NCBI GenBank assembly: GCA_900317305.1
Contig: ONGG01000034.1
Coordinates: 1 to 35,553 of the forward strand
Direction: 5' to 3'
Origin: an uncultured Prevotellaceae bacterium
Lineage (GTDB): Bacteria > Bacteroidota > Bacteroidia > Bacteroidales > Bacteroidaceae
DNA: 35,553 nucleotides
Shown: positions 1-7,546 of the stretch, piece after piece
Layout: each line of letters starts with the position of its first letter
Numbering within the stretch: position 1 is the stretch's first letter
Notes under the pieces: model-generated
Seen by the model: only the letters and a program-made list of their open reading frames with translations
The model's database searches: none
What the model was told of the DNA's origin: nothing
Position numbers and translations under genes: made by a program

Positions 1-1
1 C

Positions 2-61
2 TCGTTCATTAGTATATCGACCTCTGTAGCATCGCTTCTCGTCAACATCCTGAGAGACTAA
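2..61 (+). CDS. possible 3' end of an upstream gene (partial)
   Basis: Frame 2 is open from the window edge to a TAA at 59-61 and encodes 19 residues ending LLVNILRD. The other two plus frames have stops within the first 40 bases. The piece is too short to assign to a family. A stem-loop follows at 80-153, which would suit a gene end. An open frame of this length can also occur by chance. Confidence 0.2.
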   Translation, partial: SFISISTSVASLLVNILRD

Positions 62-79
62 TCAGTAACGCTATCAAAT

Positions 80-153
80 AAAAGCCTTATCACCTTTGAT
101 GCAGAGCCTTTGGTCGTCATGACTGCGGCACGATCAATAGTGATAGGGCTTTT
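80..153. repeat. long-range inverted repeat (14-base arms, 46-base loop)
   Basis: AAAAGCCTTATCAC at 80-93 pairs with GTGATAGGGCTTTT at 140-153 with one mismatch. The right arm ends in TTTT and a pyrimidine stretch follows, so the structure may terminate an upstream plus-strand transcript. The large loop is unusual for a simple terminator. Confidence 0.35.
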
Positions 154-182
154 CCTTTTCCTCGACATCTCACTCTGTCGTT

Positions 183-200
183 ATCCGTTCTTCGGATTTT
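183..200 (+). terminator. small terminator-like hairpin upstream of the Sel1 gene
   Basis: ATCCG (183-187), loop TTCTT and CGGAT (193-197) are followed by TTT. The five-pair stem is short. It could be a weak terminator or a structure in the Sel1 leader. Confidence 0.25.
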
Positions 201-239
201 CTGCATTCATTCGAGAATGATTAACTTAAAATGATGACC

Positions 240-971
240 ATGCGAAAAACATTGATTATTGCTATCCTTACACTGACTGCCATTTCCTCTTTTGCACAGG
301 CTTCCATGGAGGACTCCATCACATGGGGAACCGTCTCCAGCCAGCAGATTGATCAAATGATGGCCATGGCCGCCAACGGACATTCCACCTCGCAATATTA
401 CCTGGGACGTTGTTTCTTCAATGGACTCGGTGTGCAGAAAGACAGATCGAAGGCCGTGGAGCAATATGAACTTGCCGCAGAGAAAGACCAGTCGATGGCG
501 CTCTACTATTTGGGATTCTGCTATAAATATGGCTTTGGAGTGACTAAAAATGAGGCCAAGGCCGAACAATATTTCGGACGCGCAGTGAAATGGTTTGAAC
601 AAGAGACCGAGACCGACTCCTATGCGGTCTATTACCTGGCCATGTGCCATGCATTCGGCTTTGGCGTAGATGCCGACCAAGAGAAGAGCCAGGCGCTCTA
701 TCAAAAGGCCATTGATATGGGCAACACCCAGGCAATGGTGGTCGTGGCACAAAACTACCAAATAGGGGCGAATGGGGCGGCCGATGACGTCAAGGCAGTG
801 GAGCTCTTCACCAAGGCGGCTGAAATGGGAAACCTTCAGGCACAATACTTCCTTGGAATGTGCTACCTCGATGGCACAGGGGTAAGCCCCGACAAGAACA
901 CGGCCATTCAATGGCTAAGCAAGGCTGCCGAAAAGGGATTGCCTGCTGCTAAAGCGCAATTGGGACAGTAG
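240..971 (+). CDS. exported Sel1-like repeat protein
   Basis: A 243-residue protein made almost entirely of Sel1-like repeats, a helical TPR-related fold that usually acts as a protein-interaction scaffold. An N-terminal signal peptide (MRKTLIIAILTLTAISSFAQA) implies export to the periplasm. About five repeats follow, each with the YYLGxCxxxGxGVxxDxxKAxxxYxxAAE pattern, for example near residues 50-85, 86-125 and 195-230. Two in-frame ATGs lie upstream (231, 234). The ATG at 240 is chosen because it starts directly at the MRK of the signal peptide. No interaction partner can be named: the neighbours are an unrelated lipoprotein and mtaB. The repeat family call is firm, the role is not. Confidence 0.85.
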   Translation: MRKTLIIAILTLTAISSFAQASMEDSITWGTVSSQQIDQMMAMAANGHSTSQYYLGRCFFNGLGVQKDRSKAVEQYELAAEKDQSMALYYLGFCYKYGFGVTKNEAKAEQYFGRAVKWFEQETETDSYAVYYLAMCHAFGFGVDADQEKSQALYQKAIDMGNTQAMVVVAQNYQIGANGAADDVKAVELFTKAAEMGNLQAQYFLGMCYLDGTGVSPDKNTAIQWLSKAAEKGLPAAKAQLGQ

Positions 972-1009
972 CAGACCACTTTAAGATATTGATGATGTAG
1001 ATATGCATA

Positions 1010-1049
1010 AAAAAAGCCGTCGAGCCTCACGACTCGACGGTTGTCTTTT
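1010..1049 (-). terminator. stem-loop terminator, probably bidirectional
   Basis: CCGTCGAG (1017-1024) and CTCGACGG (1033-1040) form a perfect 8-pair stem with an 8-base loop. An A-run before it gives a T-run on the minus strand, just after the minus-strand lipoprotein gene. TTGTCTTTT follows on the plus strand, so it may also end the Sel1 transcript. Confidence 0.75.
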
Positions 1050-1064
1050 GATTCTGTTCGATGC

Positions 1065-1301
1065 TTATTTAGCAGCCTCAGCAGCGGCGCTATCAACAGC
1101 CTCAGTAGCGGCAGCAGCAGCGCTATCAACAGCCTCAGTAGCAGCAGCGGCAACACTGTCAACAGCAGCAGCAGCGCTGTCAGCAACTTCCTCAACAGCC
1201 TCGGTAGCCTCCTCTACGGGAGCCTCGGGAGCCTTGGTCTCAGTACAAGCAGCGAAAGACAGAGCTGCCATAGCTACGAACATAAATGCTAATTTCTTCA
1301 T
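1065..1301 (-). CDS. small Ala-rich lipoprotein with 11-residue repeats
   Basis: A 78-residue lipoprotein. The signal peptide MKKLAFMFVAMAALSFAAC carries a lipobox with Cys19. After a short Pro/Glu linker the mature part is a low-complexity helix built from an 11-residue unit close to ATEAVDSAAAA, present about three times near residues 41-74 and encoded by a matching 33-base DNA repeat. Hendecad repeats favour a long straight coiled coil, so a spacer or trimeric rod between outer membrane and cell wall is possible. That role is inference. The gene is convergent with the Sel1 gene and has its own terminator. Long frames on the opposite strand here are by-products of the GCN-rich repeat. Confidence 0.75.
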   Translation of the reverse strand: MKKLAFMFVAMAALSFAACTETKAPEAPVEEATEAVEEVADSAAAAVDSVAAAATEAVDSAAAAATEAVDSAAAEAAK

Positions 1302-1350
1302 TTCCTTTGCTTTTTAATCTGTAAAACTAATGTTGTTTATTAAAACGCTG

Positions 1351-1358
1351 CAAAGTTA
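1351..1358 (-). promoter_or_regulatory. -7 element for the Ala-rich lipoprotein gene
   Basis: CAAAGTTA reads TAACTTTG on the minus strand, matching TAnnTTTG. It lies about 50 bases before the start codon. The -33 region is only A-rich (CAAAAA at 1375-1380). Confidence 0.5.
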
Positions 1359-1534
1359 TATATTATTTTCGATACAAAAATATTTTTTCTGGTTTTTTTT
1401 CATAGGTTTTTGTAACTTTTTTACAAGTAGTTGATAATCAGTTATTTATGTTTTGTTAATTTAGGTTAATATTATTGTGTTCCCACACAATTCCGCCAAA
1501 ATCGGGTCAAAAATGCAAAACTGACCCCCAAAAT

Positions 1535-1566
1535 ATTGTCTGTGTCGATTATAAATCGTAATTTTG
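1535..1566 (+). promoter_or_regulatory. probable promoter of mtaB
   Basis: TAATTTTG at 1559-1566 fits the -7 consensus TAnnTTTG. A weak -33 (ATTG at 1535-1538) lies 20 bases upstream. The leader before the mtaB ATG would be about 65 bases. Confidence 0.5.
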
Positions 1567-1636
1567 CATATCCACCTGTTTTGATGGACTTGTTTGATGA
1601 AATCGAAGTGTCTCAGGTGGCCATACAAATATTATA

Positions 1637-2995
1637 ATGATTGATTATTCTGCTTTTCAAGGCAAGAAGGCTGCATACTATACACTGGGATGCAAGCTCA
1701 ACTTCTCGGAAACGTCTACCTTCGCACGCTTGTTGGCCCAGACGGGTATCGTTGAGGCGAAGGATGGCGAAGTGGCCGACTTGTGCCTGATCAATACCTG
1801 CTCAGTGACCGATGTGGCGGATCATAAATGCCGCCAGGCCATTCACCGGATGGTAAGAAAACATCCTGGTGCATTCGTTGTGGTGACAGGCTGCTACGCA
1901 CAACTCGAACCAGAGCGAGTGAGTGCTATCGACGGGGTTGACTTGGTGCTCGGGTCTAACGAGAAGGCCACATTGGTGGATTTCCTCTCCAACGCCTGGA
2001 CGGGAGAGGCCAAAACAGAGTCGCTCCATCGGCATTTCACGGTAAAGACCAAGGAAATCAAATCGTTTGCTCCCAGTTGTTCGAGAGGAAATCGTACGCG
2101 GTTCTTCTTGAAAGTGCAGGATGGCTGCGACTACTTCTGCACCTATTGCACAATTCCCTATGCCCGTGGATTCAGCCGGTCGCCCTCGATTGAGTCACTC
2201 GTCGAACAGGCAAGGAATGCTGCCGCAGAAGGTGGCAAGGAAATCGTGCTCACCGGTGTGAATATTGGTGATTTCGGAAAGAACACCGGGGAGTCTTTCC
2301 TCGATCTCGTGCGTGCACTCGATCAGGTGGAAGGCATAGAGCGTTTCCGTATCAGTAGCCTTGAGCCCGATCTCATCTCCAACGACCTTATCCGTTATTG
2401 CGCCCAGAGCAGGGCATTCATGCCCCATTTTCATATCCCATTGCAAAGTGGCAGCGATGCAGTGCTCCGTCTCATGCACAGACGTTACGACACTCAGTTG
2501 TTTGAGAGTAAAATCCGTCTCATCAAGCAACTCCTCCCTGATGCCTTCATTGGGGTGGACGTGATTGTGGGCATGAGGGGTGAGACGCCTGAGTATTTCG
2601 AGCAAACCTATAATTTCTTGGCCTCGTTGGATGTCACCCAACTCCATGTGTTCCCTTATTCCGAACGGCCGGGAACAGCTGCCCTGAAAATCACCCCAGT
2701 GGTAGATGAACCTACCAAGAAGCAGCGGTCGGCAAGGCTTCTGGCGCTCTCCGAGGAGAAAACCATCGGCTTTTATGAGAGATATATCGGCTCTACACAA
2801 GTGGCATTGATGGAGAAGGCCTCAAGGGGTAGGACGATGCATGGATTCACACCTAATTATATTAGGGTGGAGTTGCCTGCCTCGCAGGCCCTACCCGAAC
2901 TCGACAACCAGATGGTGAGGACACGCCTCGAGGGATTCAATCACGACAAGTCGGCGCTTATCGCACAAATCGATGGAGGAGAATGCGATGGATAA
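1637..2995 (+). CDS. mtaB: tRNA t6A37 methylthiotransferase MtaB
   Basis: A 452-residue radical-SAM methylthiotransferase that converts t6A to ms2t6A at position 37 of ANN-decoding tRNAs. Order of domains: an N-terminal UPF0004 domain with three Fe-S cysteines (Cys19 in TLGCKLN, Cys55 in NTCSVT, Cys86 in TGCYAQ), a radical-SAM core with the CxxxCxxC motif CDYFCTYC at residues 164-171, and a C-terminal TRAM-like region. YTLGCKLNFSE and HIPLQSGSD are typical of the MtaB branch rather than MiaB or RimO. Length is normal for the family. Its last codons overlap the start of the glycosyltransferase gene, so the two are probably translationally coupled. Confidence 0.93.
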   Translation: MIDYSAFQGKKAAYYTLGCKLNFSETSTFARLLAQTGIVEAKDGEVADLCLINTCSVTDVADHKCRQAIHRMVRKHPGAFVVVTGCYAQLEPERVSAIDGVDLVLGSNEKATLVDFLSNAWTGEAKTESLHRHFTVKTKEIKSFAPSCSRGNRTRFFLKVQDGCDYFCTYCTIPYARGFSRSPSIESLVEQARNAAAEGGKEIVLTGVNIGDFGKNTGESFLDLVRALDQVEGIERFRISSLEPDLISNDLIRYCAQSRAFMPHFHIPLQSGSDAVLRLMHRRYDTQLFESKIRLIKQLLPDAFIGVDVIVGMRGETPEYFEQTYNFLASLDVTQLHVFPYSERPGTAALKITPVVDEPTKKQRSARLLALSEEKTIGFYERYIGSTQVALMEKASRGRTMHGFTPNYIRVELPASQALPELDNQMVRTRLEGFNHDKSALIAQIDGGECDG

Positions 2996-4013
2996 AGTGG
3001 CCGTGGTAATTCTCAACTGGAATGGAGTGGGCATGATGGAGCAATATCTCTCCAAAGTGGTCAGACTCTCTGAGGAGGCTTCGGTCGTCGTGGCCGACAA
3101 TGCGTCTACCGACCGGTCGGTGCCTTATCTGCAGGCCAATCATCCCAAGGTGAGGGTGATAAAGCTGGATAGGAACTGGGGATTTGCCGAAGGCTACAAC
3201 CGGGCCTTGCGATTGGTGAATGCCGAATACTATGTGCTGCTCAATTCAGATGTTGATGTCACCCCCCACTGGTTGGCGCCGTTGGTCCGTTTTATGGACC
3301 AGCATCCCGATGCCGCGGCATGCCAACCCAAGTTGTTGGCTGTGGCCAACCACCATGCTTTTGAGTATGCTGGTGGAGCGGGAGGATTTGTCGATGCCTT
3401 GGGCTATCCTTTCTGCCGTGGAAGGATTTTCGACACGGTAGAGGACGACCAGGGGCAATATGATACCACGAAGGAAGTGATGTGGGCCACAGGCGCTTGT
3501 ATGATGGTTAGGGCGTCTGACTTCCATCGATGTGGGGGCTTCGATGCGCGCTTCTTTGCCCACAACGAGGAAATCGACTTGTGCTGGCGGTTGCGTACCC
3601 TGGGAAAGAAAGTGTATTGCGTCACCGAGAGTCACGTCTACCATGTGGGAGGCGGCACACTGCCCAAGGGCAATCCTAGAAAGACTTACCTCAATTTCCG
3701 CAACAACCTTACGATGCTCTATAAAATCTTGCCTTCCAACCAGTTGCGGAAGGTGATGTGGTGGAGATGGCTGCTTGATTATGTGGCGGCTTATCAAACG
3801 TTGCTTCGCGGAAATGTGGGCGATTTCAAGGCCATCTACAAGGCAAGGCACGACTTTAGGAAGTGGAGACATTCTTTTGATGATGAACGAAGGAAAATCC
3901 AACAGCAGCGGGTGTCGCCAGAAGCCGGACGATTGGCGCCGTTCGCTATCCTATGGCAATATTATGTCCGCCGACATATTCACTTCGACCAACTACCCCC
4001 GATAGGGAAGTGA
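2988..4013 (+). CDS. family 2 glycosyltransferase (rhamnosyltransferase-like)
   Basis: A 341-residue GT-A glycosyltransferase, probably cytoplasmic or membrane-associated, adding a sugar to a polysaccharide or lipid carrier. It starts VAVVILNWNG, followed by the nucleotide-binding VVVADNASTD. The DxD-type LLNSDVDV near residue 85 binds the metal and sugar nucleotide, and GGFDARFFAHNEEIDLCWR is the usual acceptor/base region of WbbL-like rhamnosyltransferases. The ATG at 2988 is preferred over 2973 because GGAGGA just upstream resembles a ribosome-binding site and the protein then begins directly at the fold. It overlaps mtaB by 8 bases. Donor and acceptor are not shown by the sequence. Confidence 0.88.
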   Translation: MDKVAVVILNWNGVGMMEQYLSKVVRLSEEASVVVADNASTDRSVPYLQANHPKVRVIKLDRNWGFAEGYNRALRLVNAEYYVLLNSDVDVTPHWLAPLVRFMDQHPDAAACQPKLLAVANHHAFEYAGGAGGFVDALGYPFCRGRIFDTVEDDQGQYDTTKEVMWATGACMMVRASDFHRCGGFDARFFAHNEEIDLCWRLRTLGKKVYCVTESHVYHVGGGTLPKGNPRKTYLNFRNNLTMLYKILPSNQLRKVMWWRWLLDYVAAYQTLLRGNVGDFKAIYKARHDFRKWRHSFDDERRKIQQQRVSPEAGRLAPFAILWQYYVRRHIHFDQLPPIGK

Positions 4014-4077
4014 GAAACATCAAGAGCTATCCTGAGGGCCGGAATTGCAGCATTAAGGTAAGTGAAATATCTATCAT

Positions 4078-4310
4078 TAAAGTTTCGCATTCGCTCAACT
4101 TTTTGTAGTTACAGGAGTTCAGGAGTTGCAGAAGTTCAGACAACAGCCCGAATTCACCTCATTATTTTCAATGGCGTTTAATTGGAGTAATGTCTGAACT
4201 CTTGAACTCCTGTAACTTCTGAACTCCTCTCAACTTGCTAAAGTTGAGTAACTTTCATTATAAAATCCTGAGCAACAAACAGTTACTCAGGATTTTATAA
4301 TGAAAGTAAG
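4078..4310. repeat. nested palindromic intergenic element
   Basis: A compact set of inverted repeats fills most of the gap between two convergent genes. The left part (4111-4142) holds degenerate copies of AGGAGTTC and the right part (4191-4229) holds the same octamer inverted (TCTGAACT, CTTGAACT). CTCAACTT-GCTA-AAGTTGAG forms a perfect hairpin at 4229-4248. A larger perfect hairpin follows at 4251-4307. The outer parts, AAAGTTN(n)CTCAACTTT on the left and its inverse on the right, resemble terminal inverted repeats. A related octamer array occurs at 26977-27004. It looks like a REP/MITE-like dispersed element and no coding sequence was seen in it. Confidence 0.6.
4251..4307. terminator. perfect 22-pair stem-loop between convergent genes
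   Basis: The 22 bases at 4251-4272 (ACTTTCATTATAAAA then TCCTGAG) are exactly complementary to 4286-4307, with a 13-base loop. It lies about 60 bases beyond the stop of the minus-strand phosphatase gene. There is no clean T-run on either side, so it may block transcription or polymerase collision without being a classical terminator. Confidence 0.5.
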
Positions 4311-4365
4311 TCTGAAGTGCCGCGGAATTCAGGGTTATTCAGGGATGCAAACTATGGCACGAAAC

Positions 4366-5856
4366 TTATTTCCAAACCTCCTGAATGGCGTCGCCAATGC
4401 AGCAGTCGGGCATCTGGATGTGCAGCATCGCGCAAACAGTGGCGGCAATATCCACCATGCGGGTGGGGGTGCTGGTGCTGCCCTGCCGCACATTCCAACC
4501 CAAGAACACCAACGGGATGTGTGAGTCGTCGGGATTCCATGTGCCATGCGAGGTGCCTACGTAGTCCTTGCTCACCCGACCATGCTGATGGCTGCCCTTC
4601 AGCACCACCATGATGTCGCCGCTCCGCTCGCGGTTGTAGCCGTTGATGATGCGCTCGCGCAGGAAGAAGGGGATAGTGGTGGCGTTCACGTTCTCATAGT
4701 CTACCACATAGACGAACTGATGGTCGCTACGTAGAATGTTCATGGCCTCTTGTTTTACGGCGGCAAAATCAAGACCATTCTGCGCAATCAGGTCGTGGTC
4801 GAGATAAATCCGGCAGTCCATCATCGCCTTGACGTATTTGCCCACTGAGCCAAACTTCTTCGATAGGCCTTCTTCCAGCATGGTGCTGGTGGGCTTGTAA
4901 TCCCATCCGCCACCCGGAAGTTTGTGCTCGTTCATGAAGTTGCCGTTGTGCACGGCTCCATGGTCGGCGGTGAGGAACAGCAGGTAGTTGCCATGACCTA
5001 CCTTCTGGTCAAGAACGCGCAGGAATTTGCCAATGCATTTGTCCAACTCCTTGTAGGCCGCCCAGTTCTCCTTCCCACGGGTGCCGGTGGCATGGCCGAT
5101 GGCGTCGGTCGATGAGATGCTGATGGCAAGCAGGTCGGTCACGTCGTCCTTGCCCATCTGCTCTTTTGCCAAGACTTCCTCTGCCAGCTTGAAGGTGAAG
5201 GTGATGCCGTCGGGATTGTTCCTGATGTCGAAATCGGGGGCGGTGTGGTTGGCCTTGTTGAATGTTTCCATCCAACTGGGCAATTTGTCCATGTAGTAGC
5301 TGCTCGAGATGAAGTGGCCTGCCTTGGTATCCCACCAGTAGGCGGCATCGGCGGCATGGCCGGCAGGAAGTATGGAGGCACGGTCTTTCAAGGCCACGCC
5401 AATGACCTTTGCCTTGAAGTCGGTGGCTATCTTCAACTGGTCGCCAATGGTGTTGGCAATGAGGTTGCGTGGAGAACATTGGCCGGCACGGTGGGAAATA
5501 TCGCTGCCCACGGCATGGACGGTGGTGTCGGTCACACTGGTCACGTTTTTGCCGTTGAGGAAGAAATTGTTGCCCGCAATGCCGGTGAAAGCGGGTACCG
5601 AACCCGTGTATACGCTCGAATGGCCAATGGCGGTCACGGTGGGAACGTGGGTGATCATCGTGTTCTCGCAACTGAATCCTTCGGAGAGTAGGCGCTTCAA
5701 TCCGTCGTCGCCATATTTCTCATTGTAATAATACAGGTAGTCCCATCGCATCTGGTCTACCACGATGCCCACTACAAGTTTCGGGCGTGCTATGCCCTTA
5801 CCCCATGACAGGGCTACCAGCAGAAGCATGGCAAATGTTAAAAAAAATCTTTTCAT
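4366..5856 (-). CDS. PafA-like alkaline phosphatase (type I phosphodiesterase superfamily)
   Basis: A 496-residue exported phosphatase of the two-zinc alkaline phosphatase superfamily, expected to release phosphate from phosphomonoesters in the periplasm. Signal peptide at residues 1-22. Metal and catalytic motifs: IVVDQMRWDY (Asp34), PTVTAIGHSS with the likely Thr75 nucleophile, SSTDAIGH, TADHG and SHGTW. The GNNFF Asn (96/97) and KDR (Lys157, Arg159) match the phosphate-binding set that marks the monoesterase PafA of Flavobacteriia, as opposed to diesterase relatives. The start at 5856 is chosen over 5904 because it opens the signal peptide and because the promoter overlaps 5904. The gene appears to stand alone. 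Substrate class rests on family motifs only. Confidence 0.87.
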   Translation of the reverse strand: MKRFFLTFAMLLLVALSWGKGIARPKLVVGIVVDQMRWDYLYYYNEKYGDDGLKRLLSEGFSCENTMITHVPTVTAIGHSSVYTGSVPAFTGIAGNNFFLNGKNVTSVTDTTVHAVGSDISHRAGQCSPRNLIANTIGDQLKIATDFKAKVIGVALKDRASILPAGHAADAAYWWDTKAGHFISSSYYMDKLPSWMETFNKANHTAPDFDIRNNPDGITFTFKLAEEVLAKEQMGKDDVTDLLAISISSTDAIGHATGTRGKENWAAYKELDKCIGKFLRVLDQKVGHGNYLLFLTADHGAVHNGNFMNEHKLPGGGWDYKPTSTMLEEGLSKKFGSVGKYVKAMMDCRIYLDHDLIAQNGLDFAAVKQEAMNILRSDHQFVYVVDYENVNATTIPFFLRERIINGYNRERSGDIMVVLKGSHQHGRVSKDYVGTSHGTWNPDDSHIPLVFLGWNVRQGSTSTPTRMVDIAATVCAMLHIQMPDCCIGDAIQEVWK

Positions 5857-5903
5857 ATTGTCGGTGATTATTAGTATTATACTTGAAAAATGGTTTCCAA
5901 CCA

Positions 5904-5934
5904 CAAAAGTAGGGCTTTTTATTCATTTTTCCAA
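5904..5934 (-). promoter_or_regulatory. promoter of the PafA-like gene
   Basis: Read on the minus strand: TTGG (5931-5934), 19 bases, TACTTTTG (5904-5911). Transcription would begin near 5898, about 40 bases before the ATG at 5856. This supports the shorter gene start. Confidence 0.7.
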
Positions 5935-6051
5935 ATTTTTCTCATAACGTTTGTTTTTCCCTCATCTATGACCCAATCTATGGCATCATTGGCGTTTTTT
6001 TCCGTAAAATTCTAATTTTTTCAATAAAAATAGAATTTTCTCCCTTCATTC

Positions 6052-6082
6052 TTGGAAGTATCGCCAAAAAATACTATTTTTG
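6052..6082 (+). promoter_or_regulatory. plus-strand promoter with no gene behind it
   Basis: TTGG (6052-6055), 19 bases, TATTTTTG (6075-6082) matches the Bacteroidetes consensus with the same spacing as the promoters of known genes in this window. No convincing plus-strand gene follows before the terminator at 6464. Confidence 0.5.
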
Positions 6083-6087
6083 CCACA

Positions 6088-6505
6088 TAATTGATTGAGG
6101 AAAATACATAATCTATCATCTTACATCGCAAAGATACTCCATAGTCGGATTCGTGCGGCCTAATTCTCGTATGCGTAGCGTTTTGTTTCGTTATAGCTAG
6201 GTATGGTGGCCATATTTAGGTGTTGATGAGTGGATGATGTTCATTCACATGATGATGTTTGCCCATTTGCATTCAGTGCTTTGGATCGTGGGATTTCCTC
6301 TTTCTCCCCGAAAAGGGAGCTGATATTAGGATTTAGATTTTTTTTCATAGATAAATTCATTAATGTAATGCAACAGGATAATTGAGTGTTAGTTTCAGGG
6401 TAAATTTTAAGTATTAGAATATTTTCAATGCTGATCTTTTAATTCTGTGACACCCAAAGATTCCCCCCGCCGTGAGGCGAGGGAATTGGCGGGGGTCATT
6501 TTTTT
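6088..6505 (+). ncRNA. candidate non-coding transcript (unknown class)
   Basis: This stretch of about 420 bases lies between a consensus plus-strand promoter (6052-6082) and a strong plus-strand terminator (6464-6505). It has no long reading frame. I could not recognise tmRNA, RNase P RNA, SRP RNA or a riboswitch. The longest credible small frame is 29 codons at 6234-6323, a hydrophobic peptide beginning MMFIHMMMF. A small peptide gene is therefore the alternative to an RNA. Existence is inferred only from the flanking signals. Confidence 0.3.
6464..6505 (+). terminator. plus-strand intrinsic terminator
   Basis: CCCCCGCC (6464-6471) pairs with GGCGGGGG (6488-6495), followed by TCATTTTTTTT. 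The T-run is on the plus side only, so it ends a transcript coming from the left. Confidence 0.65.
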
Positions 6506-6524
6506 TGTGCTCTCAGACCAGATG

Positions 6525-6555
6525 TAAAAATGCCCTCCCGAGGTGGGGAGGGCAT
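6525..6555 (-). terminator. terminator of the proS/exported-protein operon
   Basis: ATGCCCTCCC (6530-6539) and GGGAGGGCAT (6546-6555) form a perfect 10-pair stem with a 6-base loop. AAAAA at 6526-6530 supplies the T-run on the minus strand, directly after the gene ending at 6580. Confidence 0.8.
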
Positions 6556-6579
6556 AGAAAGTATATTCTGCCAGAATAG

Positions 6580-7524
6580 TTATTTGCTCTCTTTCAGCGT
6601 CGATTTCGAAACGATTTCAGTTTTGCTTCCCATGGCATCAATAGCCATGGTCGATTCCATCGACTGCAACCATCCATTCTTCTTGAATACGAACGTGGAT
6701 TGGCCTTTGCCGTCAATCTTCACCATGCCACTCTCAAGCATTTGGTCGATTTGAGGCTTCATTGCCTCAATCTGGTCTTCTGGCAAATTGTCGCCCAACT
6801 GCTTGTAAAGCATGGCTTTCAGGTCGTCTTTTGTCATAGCCAGAACAGTAGTGCAGTTGATCGTGCATACGTCAGAGTTCTTGGGAGCAGACACCACATA
6901 GGTGTTCTTGGCTTTCATGCCTTCTATCTCTACGTCCTCCATCATGCCGGTAGAGATGGCCTTTCCGTAAAAGTCGAAGAGTTTGCCGTTGATGGTAGAA
7001 ATCATCTTTTCCTCAGTCATTTGCGAGTCAATAACCTTCTTGAGTGCCTCATTGGTGATGGCCCTGCCTTCTCCACCCTCGGCGGGAAGATTTTTGATCA
7101 GTTCTTCGGCTGTCTTGGTGAACTCGGTCTTCAGCTCATCGTAGTTCTTGATGGCCAATACCTTCAGGTCCTTGTCTGTAGAGAGGATAAATTTTTTGCC
7201 AATCCAACTCTTAAAGAAATCGTTGAGAAATTTCGCTTCGGTTTCTGCTCCAGAGAGATTGAGAAAATCGCCTTCAATATTGAGTGCGGTGGCTTCTATC
7301 GTATAACCTTCGGGGAGTACCTCGGTCACAGAATACTTCACTTCGGTTGAAGCGGTCGATTTAATGGGAGAATTACCAAGAGGGGTGCCGATAGTGGTCT
7401 CGCTGGTGGTGAGATATGTGGCAAAGCTGCCTTTGGCTAATTTTGCTGATATCTTTGTCGACATTTGTGCCATGACGCCAATGCTCATCAGCATGCATAC
7501 GATGCACAATACAGTTTTCTTCAT
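6580..7524 (-). CDS. exported protein of unknown function (DUF6263-like?)
   Basis: A 314-residue protein with a clear signal peptide (MKKTVLCIVCMLMSIGVMA) and no membrane segment after it, so it is probably periplasmic. The mature part alternates beta-rich stretches such as EVKYSVTEVLPEGYTIEAT with a helical middle and ends in a beta segment WLQSMESTMAIDAMGSK. The overall look resembles Bacteroidetes exported proteins of the DUF6263 type, but I am not certain. It follows proS by 22 bases with no promoter visible in the gap and ends in a strong terminator, so it is likely cotranscribed with proS. That arrangement gives no functional clue. Confidence 0.7.
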   Translation of the reverse strand: MKKTVLCIVCMLMSIGVMAQMSTKISAKLAKGSFATYLTTSETTIGTPLGNSPIKSTASTEVKYSVTEVLPEGYTIEATALNIEGDFLNLSGAETEAKFLNDFFKSWIGKKFILSTDKDLKVLAIKNYDELKTEFTKTAEELIKNLPAEGGEGRAITNEALKKVIDSQMTEEKMISTINGKLFDFYGKAISTGMMEDVEIEGMKAKNTYVVSAPKNSDVCTINCTTVLAMTKDDLKAMLYKQLGDNLPEDQIEAMKPQIDQMLESGMVKIDGKGQSTFVFKKNGWLQSMESTMAIDAMGSKTEIVSKSTLKESK

Positions 7525-7546
7525 AAATAGCTGATTATTGTTTTGA

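Larger units (their letters stand above)
1302..1636. other. gene-free divergent promoter region
   Basis: AT-rich spacer between the minus-strand lipoprotein and mtaB, holding a promoter for each. It also contains GGGTCA (1504-1509), 12 bases, then TGACCC (1522-1527). This small inverted repeat lies about 30 bases before the mtaB -7 element and could be an operator. No coding sequence was seen. Confidence 0.5.

Noticed and set aside
207-911. Minus-strand open frame (234 codons) opposite the Sel1 gene
   Set aside because: The plus strand has a signal peptide and Sel1 repeats. The minus translation has neither.
1003-1317. Ala/Ser-rich plus-strand frames opposite the lipoprotein
   Set aside because: They arise from reading the GCN-rich 33-base repeat on the other strand. 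Only the minus strand has a lipobox.
6088-6505. tmRNA, RNase P RNA or 6S RNA
   Set aside because: None of the characteristic conserved motifs of these RNAs could be seen, so only an unclassified candidate is reported.
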